Source: AP-15 sp963814865 | GTDB lineage: Bacteria > Pseudomonadota > Alphaproteobacteria > ATCC43930 > CGMCC-115725 | DNA length: 64,000 bases | Direction: 5' to 3' | NCBI GenBank assembly: GCA_963814865.1 | Contig: CAWFEN010000010.1 | Location: forward strand, 186,001 to 250,000 | In this document: in pieces, positions 44,324-53,892 of the stretch | Layout: the number at the start of each line of letters is the position of its first letter | Numbering within the stretch: position 1 is the first letter of the stretch | The notes under the pieces: model-generated | Told to the model about the DNA's origin: nothing | The model's input: the letters and a program-made list of their open reading frames with translations, nothing else | Databases searched by the model: none | Translations under genes and position numbers: made by a program

Positions 44324-45129
44324 TCATCGGCCGGCGGCTCCGGCGAACCGGCAGCGCGCTCGGGATTACGCTGCTTCTCGCCACAACCGGCGTCCACAGG
44401 GCGAAGGCCGACGGGATCGTCGCCGTCTATGCAGCCTTTTGGGCCGGTCTTCCGGCAGGATGGATCCGCCTCAGTCTCAGCGACGGCGAGACGCAATACC
44501 ACGACGAGATCGAGATCCGCACCGAAGGCCTGCCCGGCCTAGTCACCCGGTTTCGCGGGACCGCGCAAGCCGAAGGACGGTTCGCGCCGGGACGGTCGGC
44601 CGAACCCTCTCGTTATGACGCCGCCTATGATCTGCGAAAGTGGCGCGACAGCCATGTCAGCATGCGCTTCGTCGCGCGCGGCAGCGCGACCGTCGCCGAG
44701 CGCGGCATCGGCGACACCAGCCACAAGCCACCCCTCGCCGAGATTTTTCGGCGCGACGCCGTCGATCCGATGACAGCTCTTGAGCGCATCCGCGAGGCAT
44801 TGCGCGCCGCGCTACATGGCGGGACCGAGACCTTTGCGGTGGCGGTCTATGATGGAACCCGGCGTTTCGATGTTGTCGGGCATATCCTGCCGAAAGCCGA
44901 TGGCAGCGACCGCGCTCTGCGGGTCGCGCTGAGCCTGCATCCGATAGCCGGGTTCAAAGGCAGCGCGAACGGCAGCGGCGACCGGGACAATGCCCCGCGC
45001 CCGGCCGAGCTGATGGTCAGCGACGATACGCGGCTGCTGCCGCTGTCGATCCGGCTCTCGGTGTTCTATCTGCCGCTGATCGTCCGGCTCGATCATCTGT
45101 GCATGCCGGCCGGGCCCTGCGGCGGGTAG
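44320..45129 (+). CDS. DUF3108 domain protein, exported
   Basis: 269-residue protein. An N-terminal signal peptide (two basic RRLRRTG residues then ALGITLLLATTG, ending around HRAKA) indicates export. The mature part matches DUF3108: AAFWAGLPAGWIRLSLSDG, then YHDEIEIRTEGLPGLVTRFRG, with DVVGHILPKAD later. Function unknown; members are periplasmic or outer-membrane associated. Confidence 0.7.
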   Translation: MIIGRRLRRTGSALGITLLLATTGVHRAKADGIVAVYAAFWAGLPAGWIRLSLSDGETQYHDEIEIRTEGLPGLVTRFRGTAQAEGRFAPGRSAEPSRYDAAYDLRKWRDSHVSMRFVARGSATVAERGIGDTSHKPPLAEIFRRDAVDPMTALERIREALRAALHGGTETFAVAVYDGTRRFDVVGHILPKADGSDRALRVALSLHPIAGFKGSANGSGDRDNAPRPAELMVSDDTRLLPLSIRLSVFYLPLIVRLDHLCMPAGPCGG

Positions 45130-45177
45130 GAGCGACCCGTCGTCGCCCCGTGCCATCATTCCTTGCACGATCGCTAT

Positions 45178-45381
45178 TCATAAATCCGTCGTGATAAAAC
45201 CGGCATCCGCCTGGGGTCGCGCCCAAACGCGCTGCGCCTGCACGTGGCTGCGCCCGCCGCCCTCGGCATCGAGCATCAGCTCGAGCGACCGGCGGTCGAG
45301 CCCGTCGCTTGCCATCGCCAATCCCAGCACCGGCTGGTTGAACAGCTCGGCGAGCGAATATTCCTGTTGCTGCCTTGACAT
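45178..45381 (-). CDS. Small conserved hypothetical protein
   Basis: 67-residue protein: SLAELFNQPVLGLAMASDGL followed by DRRSLELMLDAEG, a pattern recognised from many alphaproteobacterial small proteins of unknown function. Convergent with the DUF3108 gene. Start ATG 45381 follows AGGATG. Confidence 0.6.
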   Translation of the reverse strand: MSRQQQEYSLAELFNQPVLGLAMASDGLDRRSLELMLDAEGGGRSHVQAQRVWARPQADAGFITTDL

Positions 45382-45639
45382 GACATCCTCTGTCCCGGAG
45401 CGATTTCGGCGAACTGTCCGGCTCGCCTCGTGCTCTCGGGTCGAAAGGTGGCGCTCATGCCGGCGCGTTCAATTCGGGACATTTCACCTGTTTCTCGGGC
45501 CAGGCCCGAGGCGCCCGCACGCCACCGGAACGGTCTTCCCTATCGCCGCACGTTCCTCTCATGTTCCCGACGCCCGAATTTCTTGACCCGCGCCGGGCAG
45601 CGAGAGAGGCTGCCGTCCAGCGAGCGGGAGGACAGCCGC

Positions 45640-46350
45640 ATGACCATGACAGTTCGGCCTTTTGCGCCGGTCCGGGACGGCACCCAGCCGCCCTATCTCC
45701 ACGCCGATTACGGCAGCACCGTCAAGCGCGCGCCGAGGAACCAGCCGATCCGGCTCGACCAGACGTTGACCGAGGTCACCGGCCCGGTCTTCGCCGATGG
45801 CTGGGCCGGCCCCGACGCTACCGATCTGACCAGCCGGCACGCCGGTGCGCCGCTCGGCGAACGGATCATCGTCGCCGGCCGCGTCCTCGACGAAGATTCG
45901 AGGCCGGTGCCGGGCACCTTGGTCGAGTTGTGGCAGTGCAACGCCGCCGGCCGCTATCGCCACCCGGTCGACCAGCATGATGCGCCGCTCGACCCGAATT
46001 TCGACGGGGTCGGGCAGGTCGTGAGCAACGAGCGCGGCGAATACCGTTTTCTGACGATCAAGCCCGGCGCCTATCCGTGGCGCAACACCAACAATTCCTG
46101 GCGGCCGGGGCACATCCATTTCGGCGTCTTCGGCCCGGCCTTCGCGACCCGGCTGATCACCCAGATGTATTTCCCCGGCGACCCGTTGCTGGCGCTCGAT
46201 CCGATCTATCTCGGCACGGCCGATCGGGCGGCGCGCGAGCGGCTGGTCTCAGCCTACGATCCGAACCTCAGCGAGGCGGAATGGGCGCTCGGCTACCATT
46301 TCGACATCGTGCTGCGCGGCCGCGACGCGATCCCCTTCGAGGATGCCTGA
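45640..46350 (+). CDS. pcaH: Protocatechuate 3,4-dioxygenase beta subunit
   Basis: Iron-bearing subunit of the intradiol dioxygenase that opens protocatechuate to 3-carboxymuconate. Fe ligands are visible: Tyr in NAAGRYRHPVDQ, Tyr in GAYPWRNTNNSW, and the two His of RPGHIHFGVFG. 236 residues. ATG 45640 follows GGGAGGACA; an upstream in-frame stretch is non-coding in composition. pcaG follows after 3 bp. No other pca gene is in the window. Confidence 0.93.
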   Translation: MTMTVRPFAPVRDGTQPPYLHADYGSTVKRAPRNQPIRLDQTLTEVTGPVFADGWAGPDATDLTSRHAGAPLGERIIVAGRVLDEDSRPVPGTLVELWQCNAAGRYRHPVDQHDAPLDPNFDGVGQVVSNERGEYRFLTIKPGAYPWRNTNNSWRPGHIHFGVFGPAFATRLITQMYFPGDPLLALDPIYLGTADRAARERLVSAYDPNLSEAEWALGYHFDIVLRGRDAIPFEDA

Positions 46351-46353
46351 GCG

Positions 46354-46938
46354 ATGGCCGACAAGCTGATCCCGACCCCGTCGCAGACGGTCGGACCGTT
46401 CTTCCACCTGGCGCTCGACCGGCCCGAATGGGCCGACCTCGCCGCCCAAAATCCCGAGGGCGCGCCCATCATCGTCGAGGGGCGCATGACCGATGGCGAC
46501 GGCGCGCCGGTCGCCGACGCGGTTCTCGAATTATGGCAGGCGAACGCCGCCGGACGCTACGCCCATCCCGACGATACCCGGATCGACAAGCCGCTCGACC
46601 CGAATTTTCGCGGCTTCGGCCGAGTCTCGACCGATGCCGAGGGCGGCTTCCGCTTCGCCACGATCCGGCCCGGGCCGGTGCCAGGCCGCGGCAACGCGCT
46701 GCAAGCGCCGCATATCGCCGTGGCGATCTTCGCCCGCGGGCTGCTGAAGCAGCTTTTCACCCGCATCTACTTTGCCGGCGAGACAGCCAACGAGAGTGAT
46801 CCGGTGCTGCTGTCGATCGACGACCCAGCGGTCCGGCAGACCCTGATCGCCACTCGCCGCGACGGCGCCGCACCGCCGACCTACCGGTTCGACATCGTCC
46901 TGCAGGGCAACAACGAAACCGCCTTCTTCGAGTTTTGA
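46354..46938 (+). CDS. pcaG: Protocatechuate 3,4-dioxygenase alpha subunit
   Basis: 194-residue partner of PcaH: IPTPSQTVGPFFHLALDRPE at the N-terminus, LELWQANAAGRYAHPDD, then APHIAVAIFARGLLKQLFTRI. It keeps the intradiol fold but lacks the His pair that binds iron, as expected for the alpha subunit. Starts 3 bp after pcaH. Together they form the (alphabeta)n enzyme. Confidence 0.92.
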   Translation: MADKLIPTPSQTVGPFFHLALDRPEWADLAAQNPEGAPIIVEGRMTDGDGAPVADAVLELWQANAAGRYAHPDDTRIDKPLDPNFRGFGRVSTDAEGGFRFATIRPGPVPGRGNALQAPHIAVAIFARGLLKQLFTRIYFAGETANESDPVLLSIDDPAVRQTLIATRRDGAAPPTYRFDIVLQGNNETAFFEF

Positions 46939-46954
46939 AGCGCCGACCGCGGGA

Positions 46955-47707
46955 TCACAGCATCTGGCCGCCGTCGACGGCGATATTCTGGCCGGTGACC
47001 CAGCCGGCGAGCGGCGAGGCGAGGAACAGCGCGACCCGCGCGACCTCCTCGGGCCGGCCGAGACGGCCGAACGGGATGCTTCTGAGAATGGCATTGTAAA
47101 GGTTCGGGGCGTTGTTCTTCGCCCGCTCCCAGGTGCCGCCGGGGAACTCGATCGAGCCGGGGGCGATGCAGTTGACTCGGATGCCTTTGCGGGCGAACTG
47201 GGCGGCCGTCGTCTGCGTGTATTCCAGGATCGCCGCCTTGACCGCGCCGTAAGGCGGGGTGCGCGCCGAGGCGCGAAATCCCGAGATCGACGAGATGTTG
47301 ATGATCGCGCCGGCATCGGATTGCTCGAGATGGGGCAATGCCGCGCGCGTCGCCCGCACCGTCGCCAGCAGATCGACCGATATGCTAGCCGCCCAGCCGG
47401 CCTCGTCGTCGCTGGTGCCGAAGGCCGAGGCGTTGTTGACCAGGATGTCGATGCCGCCGCCGAGCGCCGCCGCCGCCTCTTCGATATAACGCGGGATCGC
47501 CGCAGCGTCGGCGAGGTCGCAAATCGCGGCATGCGCCGTCAGCCCGTGCCGCGCGATCTCCTCGCGCGCCGCGGCCAGCGCTTCGGTGCCGCGCGCGCAG
47601 ATCGACACCCCGGCGCCCGCCTCGGCGAAGGCCAGCGCAATCGCCCGCCCGATCCCCCGGCTGCCGCCGGTCACCACCGCGCGTTTCCCGGCCAGATCGA
47701 TGTTCAT
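46955..47707 (-). CDS. Short-chain dehydrogenase/reductase
   Basis: 250-residue classical SDR. Cofactor motif VTGGSRGIGRAIALAF, then LVNNASAFG, and catalytic Tyr-Lys in TPPYGAVKAAILEY. The C-terminal GWVTGQNIAVDGGQML is standard. ATG 47707 follows AAAGGAGCC. It lies 101 bp downstream of another SDR gene of the same strand and subgroup. Substrate unknown; converges with pcaG. Confidence 0.82.
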   Translation of the reverse strand: MNIDLAGKRAVVTGGSRGIGRAIALAFAEAGAGVSICARGTEALAAAREEIARHGLTAHAAICDLADAAAIPRYIEEAAAALGGGIDILVNNASAFGTSDDEAGWAASISVDLLATVRATRAALPHLEQSDAGAIINISSISGFRASARTPPYGAVKAAILEYTQTTAAQFARKGIRVNCIAPGSIEFPGGTWERAKNNAPNLYNAILRSIPFGRLGRPEEVARVALFLASPLAGWVTGQNIAVDGGQML

Positions 47708-47808
47708 GATCCCTCGGCTCCTTTCCCGCTTCGGTCCGCTCGACCGATCTTCGCCGGGCCGGGCCGGCGCGTCGAGAGCGCAGCCGGGCGCGAGGGCGCA
47801 GACCGAAC

Positions 47809-48570
47809 TCAGAACTGGACGCGCTGGGTCAGGGCACCGTCGATGATCAGATTGGTGCCGGTGATAAAACTGGCACGCGTGCTGGCGAGAAAGACGACGG
47901 CATTCGCCACCTCTGCGGGCGTGCCCATGCGGCCCATCGGGTTGCGCGACAGCATGATCTTGAACAGCTCGGGGTTGTTCTCTTCGAGCGTGTTCCAGAC
48001 GCCGCCCTTGAAATAGACGTTGCCGGGCGAGACCATGTTGGCGCGGATGCCCTTGGCCGCGAGATTGCGGGCGAGCGCCTTGACATAGGGCGTCAGCGCC
48101 GCCTTGACCGAAGCGTACGGGCGCGGCGCGCCGGCGATTTCGACCGCGCCGGTAGTGCCGATGACGACGATCGATCCGGCCGATGATTGTTCCAGCAGCG
48201 GGATCGCCGCCTCGACCCCGGCCACGGTGCCCATCACGTCGATCTCGAGGCTGCGGCGCCAGGATTCCTCGTCCATCGCCTGCGCCAGCGCGCTGACATT
48301 GGCGATGAAGATGTCGAGGCCGTCGAGCGCCTCGGCTGCTTCGGCGACCCAGCCGCGCAGCGCCCCGGTGTCGGCCACGTCGACGGTCCCGCCGAGCGCC
48401 CGCACCCCCTTGCCGGCGAGCGCCGCCACCGCCTCGTCGATGCCGGGCCTGCCGCGGGCGCAGACCGCCACATCGCAACCCTCATCCGCCAGCAGCTCGG
48501 CGATCGCGCGGCCGATCCCGCGCGTCCCCCCGGTCACGATTGCCTTCCTCCCCCCCAGTCCCAAATCCAC
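47809..48570 (-). CDS. Short-chain dehydrogenase/reductase
   Basis: 253-residue SDR. Motif VTGGTRGIGRAIAELL, Tyr-Lys in PRPYASVKAALTPY, and the C-terminal ASFITGTNLIIDGALTQRVQF. The NNAG position reads IANVSALAQ, a variant seen in some SDRs. Paralogous to the next SDR in the operon; both have VWNTLEENNPELF/TWERAKNNAPNLY in the same place, suggesting similar substrates. Confidence 0.82.
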   Translation of the reverse strand: MDLGLGGRKAIVTGGTRGIGRAIAELLADEGCDVAVCARGRPGIDEAVAALAGKGVRALGGTVDVADTGALRGWVAEAAEALDGLDIFIANVSALAQAMDEESWRRSLEIDVMGTVAGVEAAIPLLEQSSAGSIVVIGTTGAVEIAGAPRPYASVKAALTPYVKALARNLAAKGIRANMVSPGNVYFKGGVWNTLEENNPELFKIMLSRNPMGRMGTPAEVANAVVFLASTRASFITGTNLIIDGALTQRVQF

Positions 48571-48693
48571 GGCTGCCTTCCTTTCACCGGATCATCGCCA
48601 CCATAACGCAGCCGCCGGACGGGTCATGCGGAATTGCCTTTTTGCCGGCGCTTGGCGAGACTGCCGAGCCCCGACACCGAGGAGGGCCTGGAG

Positions 48694-49620
48694 ATGTCTC
48701 TCGAAAACGAACGCGTTGCCTGGTTCAACGGCAGGATCGTGCGCGAGAGCGAGGTCGTGATCCCGTTCCGCGACCAGGGCTTTCTGCGCGGCGATGCCGT
48801 CTTCGACATGACCCGCAGCTTCAACGGCAAGGCGTTCCGCCTCGAAGAACACGTCGCCAGGCTCTACCGCTCGCTCAAATATCTCGACATCGACCCGGGT
48901 CTCGCGCCGGCCGAGATGATCGCGGTCAGCGAGGAGGTGCTGAGCCGTAACCGGCATCTGCTCGGACCGGGCGAGGATTACTGGATCGGCCAGCGCATCA
49001 GCCGCGGCGTCAGCCGGACGCCCGGCGACAATTGGGACCATTACGGGCCCAATGTGATCGTCGAATGCCAACCCTTGCCGTTGCACGAGCGCGCCAGACA
49101 TTTCCGCGACGGCATCGACGTGATCACCCCGTCCCTGCGGCGCACCCCGCCTGATTCCTTGTCGCCGCGCGCGAAGATGCACCAGTATCTGAACCTCGTC
49201 CTCGCCGACCGCGAGGTCAAGGCGCAGAACCCCGACGCCTGGGCGGTTCTCCTCGACGTCAACGGCAATCTTGCCGAGGGCCAGGGCAGCAACATCTTTC
49301 TGGTAGGCGACGGCGGGTTGCTGACGCCGAGGGAACGCTACGTGCTGCCCGGCGTGACGCGCCAGGCGGTGCTGGATCTCGCCGGCCGATTGGGCATTCG
49401 CTGCGCCCAAGAGGATATCGACCTCTACGACGCCTATACCGCTGAAGAATGCTTCCTGACCTCGACAAGCCTGTGCATCTGCGGCGTACGCAGCCTGAAC
49501 GGCCGCAGATTTTCCGCCGGCGATACGCCGGGGCCGGTCACGCGGCGGCTGATCGACGCCTTCAAGGAATTGGTCGGCTGCGATTTCGTTGCGCAATACC
49601 TGCAGCGGCTCGAAGGCTGA
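48694..49620 (+). CDS. Class IV (branched-chain type) aminotransferase
   Basis: 308-residue PLP enzyme of the BCAT/D-amino-acid transaminase fold. N-terminal FRDQGFLRGDAVFDMTRSFN, PLP-Lys region SPRAKMHQYLNLVLADREV, and phosphate-binding DVNGNLAEGQGSNIFLV and PGVTRQAVLDLAG. 308 residues. ATG 48694 follows GGAGGG. Could be an L-branched-chain or (R)-amine transaminase; amino-acceptor not determinable. Confidence 0.82.
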   Translation: MSLENERVAWFNGRIVRESEVVIPFRDQGFLRGDAVFDMTRSFNGKAFRLEEHVARLYRSLKYLDIDPGLAPAEMIAVSEEVLSRNRHLLGPGEDYWIGQRISRGVSRTPGDNWDHYGPNVIVECQPLPLHERARHFRDGIDVITPSLRRTPPDSLSPRAKMHQYLNLVLADREVKAQNPDAWAVLLDVNGNLAEGQGSNIFLVGDGGLLTPRERYVLPGVTRQAVLDLAGRLGIRCAQEDIDLYDAYTAEECFLTSTSLCICGVRSLNGRRFSAGDTPGPVTRRLIDAFKELVGCDFVAQYLQRLEG

Positions 49621-49748
49621 GCCGGCTCTCGATCTAGCGGCGGCGCCGCCGAGAGCCGCAGCGTCCTGGGGATCGTTCGGCTTGCGGCTGCATATCCTCT
49701 CGTCGCAGCGGGCTCATCGATCGAGCCCGGAATCGATGGAGGTTGCGC

Positions 49749-50327
49749 GTGAGAAAGACATTGCTGGCCGCGGCTCTCGCCGCCGCGGCCGTGGTCGCCG
49801 GCCCGATCCTCGCCCGCTCGGCCGAAGATGCCGATACCCAGCAAGCTCAGGCTGCGCCGGCGGCCGCGCCGACTGGCGGGCAGGAGGCGGGGGGCGGTGG
49901 CGCCGGACAAGCGATGCCGGGCCGGGGCGACGGCGGCATGCAGCGCTGGCCGATGATGCACCGCATGATGATGGGCCGCACGATGATGCGCCAGGATCCG
50001 CAGGAACGCTGCGTCGACCGGCTGGCCTGGCGCGCGGCCCGGCGCGCCTATGTCGAGACCAAACTCGACCTGACCCCCGCCCAGCGCCCGCTTTGGGACA
50101 AGGTGCAGAGCGCCGCGCAGACCGAAGCGCAGAAGGAGCGTCAGCTCTGCGCGTCTCTGAAAGCCGGGACTGCCGCGACACTGCTCGACCGGATGGACCG
50201 GATGCAGCAGTTCCTGTCGGCGCGGCTCGACGGGTTGCAGGCGGCAAGGCCGGCGCTCCAGGCGCTCTACCAGGCGCTGACGCCGCAGCAGCAGACGATC
50301 CTCGACCATCCGTTCCGTCACGGGTAG
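49749..50327 (+). CDS. Spy/CpxP-like LTXXQ-motif periplasmic protein
   Basis: 192-residue exported protein. Signal peptide after GTG 49749 (RKTLLAAALAAAAVVAGPIL, cleavage around ARSA). A low-complexity Gly/Met-rich linker follows (MMHRMMMGRTMM), then a helical domain with LDLTPAQRPLWDKVQ and QALTPQQQTILD, the LTxxQ-type repeats of Spy/CpxP chaperones. GGAGG lies 6 nt upstream. Likely periplasmic stress or metal-related chaperone. Confidence 0.7.
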   Translation: MRKTLLAAALAAAAVVAGPILARSAEDADTQQAQAAPAAAPTGGQEAGGGGAGQAMPGRGDGGMQRWPMMHRMMMGRTMMRQDPQERCVDRLAWRAARRAYVETKLDLTPAQRPLWDKVQSAAQTEAQKERQLCASLKAGTAATLLDRMDRMQQFLSARLDGLQAARPALQALYQALTPQQQTILDHPFRHG

Positions 50328-50498
50328 GCGCGGCCCGGCCCAGCTCCGTCACTACTGCTGTCGCGACTGCCTCGGCGGCGCCCGGTCGGCGGACCGCCGT
50401 CGCGGCAGTGCCGGCCGTGGCCCCGCCCTGGGGCGGATGAGGCTCTTGCCTTCGCCCGGTGCCCGTGCACAATTCGGCCGCCCCCATGCGAGGACGAG

Positions 50499-51248
50499 AT
50501 GAAAGCGCTGGTCGCGGTCAAACGGGTCATCGACTACAACGTCAAGATCCGCGTCAGGGCGGACCAGACCGGGGTCGAGACCGCCAATGTTAAGATGTCG
50601 ATGAACCCGTTCGACGAGATCGCCATCGAAGAGGCGCTGCGGCTGCGCGAAGCGGGCATCGTCAGCGAGGTCATCGCCGTCTCGCTCGGCGCCGCGCAAT
50701 GCCAGGAGACGATCCGCACGGCGCTGGCGATGGGCGCAGACCGCGGCGTTCTGGTACAGACCGATGCAGAGCTGCAGCCGCTTGCCGTCGCCAAGCTGCT
50801 CAAGGCGGTGATTCTTCAGGAAGCGCCCGAGATCGTGATCGTCGGCAAGCAGGCGATCGACGACGACTGCAATCAGACGGGCCAGATGCTGTCGGCATTG
50901 CTCGGCTGGCCGCAGGCGACGTTTGCCTCGAAGGTCAAGATCGCCGACGGCAAGGCCGAGGTGACGCGCGAAGTCGATGGCGGGCTCGAGACCATCGCGA
51001 TCAAATTGCCGGCGGTGATCACCACCGATTTGCGGCTGAACGAGCCGCGTTACGCTTCGTTGCCCAATATCATGCGAGCCCGGAAAAAGCCGATCGCGAC
51101 GACGACCCCGGAGGCGCTCGGTGTCGATGTGACGCCGCGTCTCGTCGTGCTCAAGGTCGAGGAGCCGGCAAAACGCCAGGGCGGCCGCAAGGTGGGCTCG
51201 GTCGAGGAGCTCGTCGACCTGCTCAAAACCGAGGCGCGGGTGATCTGA
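50499..51248 (+). CDS. etfB: Electron transfer flavoprotein beta subunit
   Basis: 249-residue EtfB: MKALVAVKRVIDYNVKIRV at the start, VKMSMNPFDEIAIEEALRL, then ETIRTALAMGADRGVLV and the AMP-binding region GKQAIDDDCNQTGQMLSALL. Takes electrons from acyl-CoA dehydrogenases to the ubiquinone oxidoreductase. Overlaps etfA by one nt (TGATG). Heads an etfB-etfA-hbd operon. Confidence 0.93.
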   Translation: MKALVAVKRVIDYNVKIRVRADQTGVETANVKMSMNPFDEIAIEEALRLREAGIVSEVIAVSLGAAQCQETIRTALAMGADRGVLVQTDAELQPLAVAKLLKAVILQEAPEIVIVGKQAIDDDCNQTGQMLSALLGWPQATFASKVKIADGKAEVTREVDGGLETIAIKLPAVITTDLRLNEPRYASLPNIMRARKKPIATTTPEALGVDVTPRLVVLKVEEPAKRQGGRKVGSVEELVDLLKTEARVI

Positions 51249-52192
51249 TGCCGGCTCTTGTCGTTGCCGAACACGACAATCGGGTGCTGAAGCCCGCGAC
51301 CCTCAACGCGCTCGCCGCCGCCAAGGAAATCGCCGGCGCCGAAATCGATGTCCTGGTTGCCGGCAAGGATTGCCGGGGTGTGGCCGAGGCGGCGGCAAAG
51401 ATCGCCGGGGTCGGGAAGGTGCTGCTCGCCGACGCCGACGCCTATGGCCATGGCCTCGCCGAGAATGTGGCGCCGCTCGTCGTCGAGCTTGCCGGGAATT
51501 ATACGCATGTGCTGGCCCCCGCGACGACCGCCGGCAAGAACCTGATGCCGCGGGTCGCCGCCCTCCTCGACGTGATGCAGATTTCCGACATCAGCGCGGT
51601 TGTCTCGCCCGACACCTTCGTGCGGCCGATCTATGCCGGCAACGCGCTGGCGACGGTGCAGTCGAAAGACCCGATCAAGGTCATCACCGTGCGCGGGACT
51701 GCCTTTCCGCCGGGCGAGGCGATGGGCGGCTCGGCGGCGATCGAGACGGTCGCGTCGACCGGTGCGGCCGGGCTTTCTGAGTTTGTCCGGGCGGAGTTGT
51801 CGAAATCGGAACGGCCCGAGCTGACCAGCGCCCGCATCATCATCTCCGGCGGGCGCGGCATGCAGTCCGGCGACAATTTTCATTTGCTGGAAACGGTCGC
51901 GGACAAGCTCGGTGCCGCGGTCGGCGCCTCGCGCGCCGCAGTCGATGCCGGCTTTGTCCCCAACGACTACCAGGTCGGCCAGACCGGCAAGATCGTGGCC
52001 CCCGAGCTGTACATCGCGGTCGGTATTTCCGGCGCCATCCAGCACCTCGCCGGCATGAAGGATTCGAAGGTGATCGTCGCCATCAACAAGGATGAGGAGG
52101 CGCCGATCTTTCAGGTGGCCGATTACGGCCTGGTCGGCGACTTGTTCAAGATCCTGCCCGAGCTCGCCACCGAGCTGGAGCGCCGCCAGTGA
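51248..52192 (+). CDS. etfA: Electron transfer flavoprotein alpha subunit
   Basis: 314-residue EtfA. N-terminal LVVAEHDNRVLKPATLNAL. The C-terminal FAD-binding part is GGRGMQSGDNFHLLETVADK, FVPNDYQVGQTGKIVAPELY and VGISGAIQHLAGMKDSKVIV. ATG 51248 is inside the etfB stop, and its own stop overlaps the GTG of the next gene (GTGA). Heterodimer with EtfB. Confidence 0.93.
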   Translation: MPALVVAEHDNRVLKPATLNALAAAKEIAGAEIDVLVAGKDCRGVAEAAAKIAGVGKVLLADADAYGHGLAENVAPLVVELAGNYTHVLAPATTAGKNLMPRVAALLDVMQISDISAVVSPDTFVRPIYAGNALATVQSKDPIKVITVRGTAFPPGEAMGGSAAIETVASTGAAGLSEFVRAELSKSERPELTSARIIISGGRGMQSGDNFHLLETVADKLGAAVGASRAAVDAGFVPNDYQVGQTGKIVAPELYIAVGISGAIQHLAGMKDSKVIVAINKDEEAPIFQVADYGLVGDLFKILPELATELERRQ

Positions 52193-53088
52193 CCGCGGGC
52201 GTGGTGCCGCTCGCCGCGCTGCGCCGCATCGGCGTCATCGGCGCCGGCCAGATGGGCAGCGGCATCGCCCATGTCTGCGCCCTTGCCGGGTTCGAGGTGG
52301 CGATGACCGATATCGATGCCGAAATGCTCGAGCACGGGCGCGAGGCCGTCGATCGCAACCTGTCGCGCCAGGTCGCCCGCGGCAGGCTTCGCGAGGAGGA
52401 AAAGGAAGCGGCGCTGGCGCGCATCCGCATCGGCCTCGACTACGCGCTGTTCGGCGATTGCGACATGGTGATCGAGGCGGCGACCGAAAAGGAGGCGGTC
52501 AAGCGCGAGATCTTCAAAAATCTGACCCCGGCGCTCAGGCCCGACGCGCTGATCGCCACCAACACCTCGTCGATCTCGATCACCCGGCTCGCCTCATCGA
52601 CCGATCGGCCCGGCAAGTTCATCGGCATGCACTTCATGAACCCGGTGCCGGTGATGAGCCTGGTCGAGCTGATCCGCGGCATCGCCACCGAGGACGAAAC
52701 CTTTGCGCTGACCCGCGAGCTGGCGGTGAAGCTTGGCAAAACGCCGGTCGCGGCCGAGGATTTCCCCGCCTTCATCGTCAACCGCATCCTGCTGCCGATG
52801 ATCAACGAGGCGGTCTATGTGCTGTACGAAGGGGTGGGTTCGGTCGAGGCGATCGACACGGCGATGAAGCTCGGCGCCAATCATCCGATGGGCCCGCTCG
52901 AACTCGCCGATTTCATCGGGCTCGACACCTGCCTGTCGGTCATGCAGGTGCTCTATGAAGGGCTCGCCGACAGCAAGTACCGGCCCTGCCCGCTGCTCGT
53001 CAAATATGTCGAGGCCGGCTGGCTCGGCCGCAAGACGGGCCGCGGCTTCTACGACTACCATGGCGACAAGCCGGTGCCGACGCGGTAG
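52189..53088 (+). CDS. hbdA: 3-hydroxybutyryl-CoA dehydrogenase
   Basis: 299-residue NAD-dependent 3-hydroxyacyl-CoA dehydrogenase. NAD motif IGVIGAGQMGSGIAHVCAL, catalytic His in FIGMHFMNPVPVMSLVE, and the C-terminal domain with MGPLELADFIGLDTCL and GRKTGRGFYDY. GTG start in the etfA stop. Oxidises 3-hydroxybutyryl-CoA in butanoate or PHB metabolism; pairs naturally with ETF for acyl-CoA oxidation. Confidence 0.9.
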   Translation: MTAGVVPLAALRRIGVIGAGQMGSGIAHVCALAGFEVAMTDIDAEMLEHGREAVDRNLSRQVARGRLREEEKEAALARIRIGLDYALFGDCDMVIEAATEKEAVKREIFKNLTPALRPDALIATNTSSISITRLASSTDRPGKFIGMHFMNPVPVMSLVELIRGIATEDETFALTRELAVKLGKTPVAAEDFPAFIVNRILLPMINEAVYVLYEGVGSVEAIDTAMKLGANHPMGPLELADFIGLDTCLSVMQVLYEGLADSKYRPCPLLVKYVEAGWLGRKTGRGFYDYHGDKPVPTR

Positions 53089-53201
53089 CCGGCGCAACCC
53101 CGTTTCCGAATGTTGTCCGCGACCGGCCGATCCGTTATCAAGCCGTCACAATCGCGTGCTATTCCCGGCCCGCGAACGGCGGTGATGGAGACGGTTGCTT
53201 C

Positions 53202-53765
53202 GTGACGGCTGGCCTCGATAACTGCCCGGCTTTGGTGCTGAACGCGGATTTTCGCCCGCTGAGTTATTTTCCGCTGTCGCTGTGGTGCTGGCAGGACGCG
53301 ATCAAGGCGGTGTTTCTCGACCGCGTCAACATCATCGACCATTACGACGTCCGGGTGCACAGCCCGTCTTTGGAAATGCAGCTGCCCAGCGTGGTGTCGC
53401 TGAAGGAATACGTGCCGGCGGCGCGGCATCCGGCGTTCACCCGGTTCAACGTGTTTCTGCGCGACCGCTTCACCTGCCAGTATTGCGGCGATCCTTACCC
53501 GTCGCATGAGCTGACCTTCGACCACCTGATTCCGCGGTCGCGCGGCGGGCGCACGATCTGGACCAATGTCGTCACCGCCTGCGGCAGCTGTAACCTGTGG
53601 AAGGGCAACCGGCTGCCGCGCGAGAGCGGCATGTATCCGCGGCATCGCCCGATCCAGCCGACCACCCATCTGTTGCAGCAGAACGGCCGCGCCTTCCCGC
53701 CCAACTATCTGCACGAAAGCTGGCGCGACTATCTGTACTGGGACACCGAGCTCGACCCGTTCTGA
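53202..53765 (+). CDS. HNH endonuclease
   Basis: 187-residue HNH nuclease. The zinc-bound HNH core is CQYCGDPYPSHELTFDHLIP, then RSRGGRTIWTNVVTACGSCN, followed by LWKGNRL. This is the widespread stand-alone HNH gene of alphaproteobacteria, whose cellular role is not established. Start: the codon at 53202 is GTG; 114 bp separate it from hbdA. Confidence 0.85.
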   Translation: MTAGLDNCPALVLNADFRPLSYFPLSLWCWQDAIKAVFLDRVNIIDHYDVRVHSPSLEMQLPSVVSLKEYVPAARHPAFTRFNVFLRDRFTCQYCGDPYPSHELTFDHLIPRSRGGRTIWTNVVTACGSCNLWKGNRLPRESGMYPRHRPIQPTTHLLQQNGRAFPPNYLHESWRDYLYWDTELDPF

Positions 53766-53892
53766 GCGCATCTCGCCGGCAACGCGCACGCGGCTGCCGA
53801 GCCGCTGCGGCGCGAGCGTCTGCGGCTTGACGCTCGGCGGGGGCTTTGGCAGGGTCGCACATTCGCCCTTGAGCGCGGGAGCGACGATCGCG

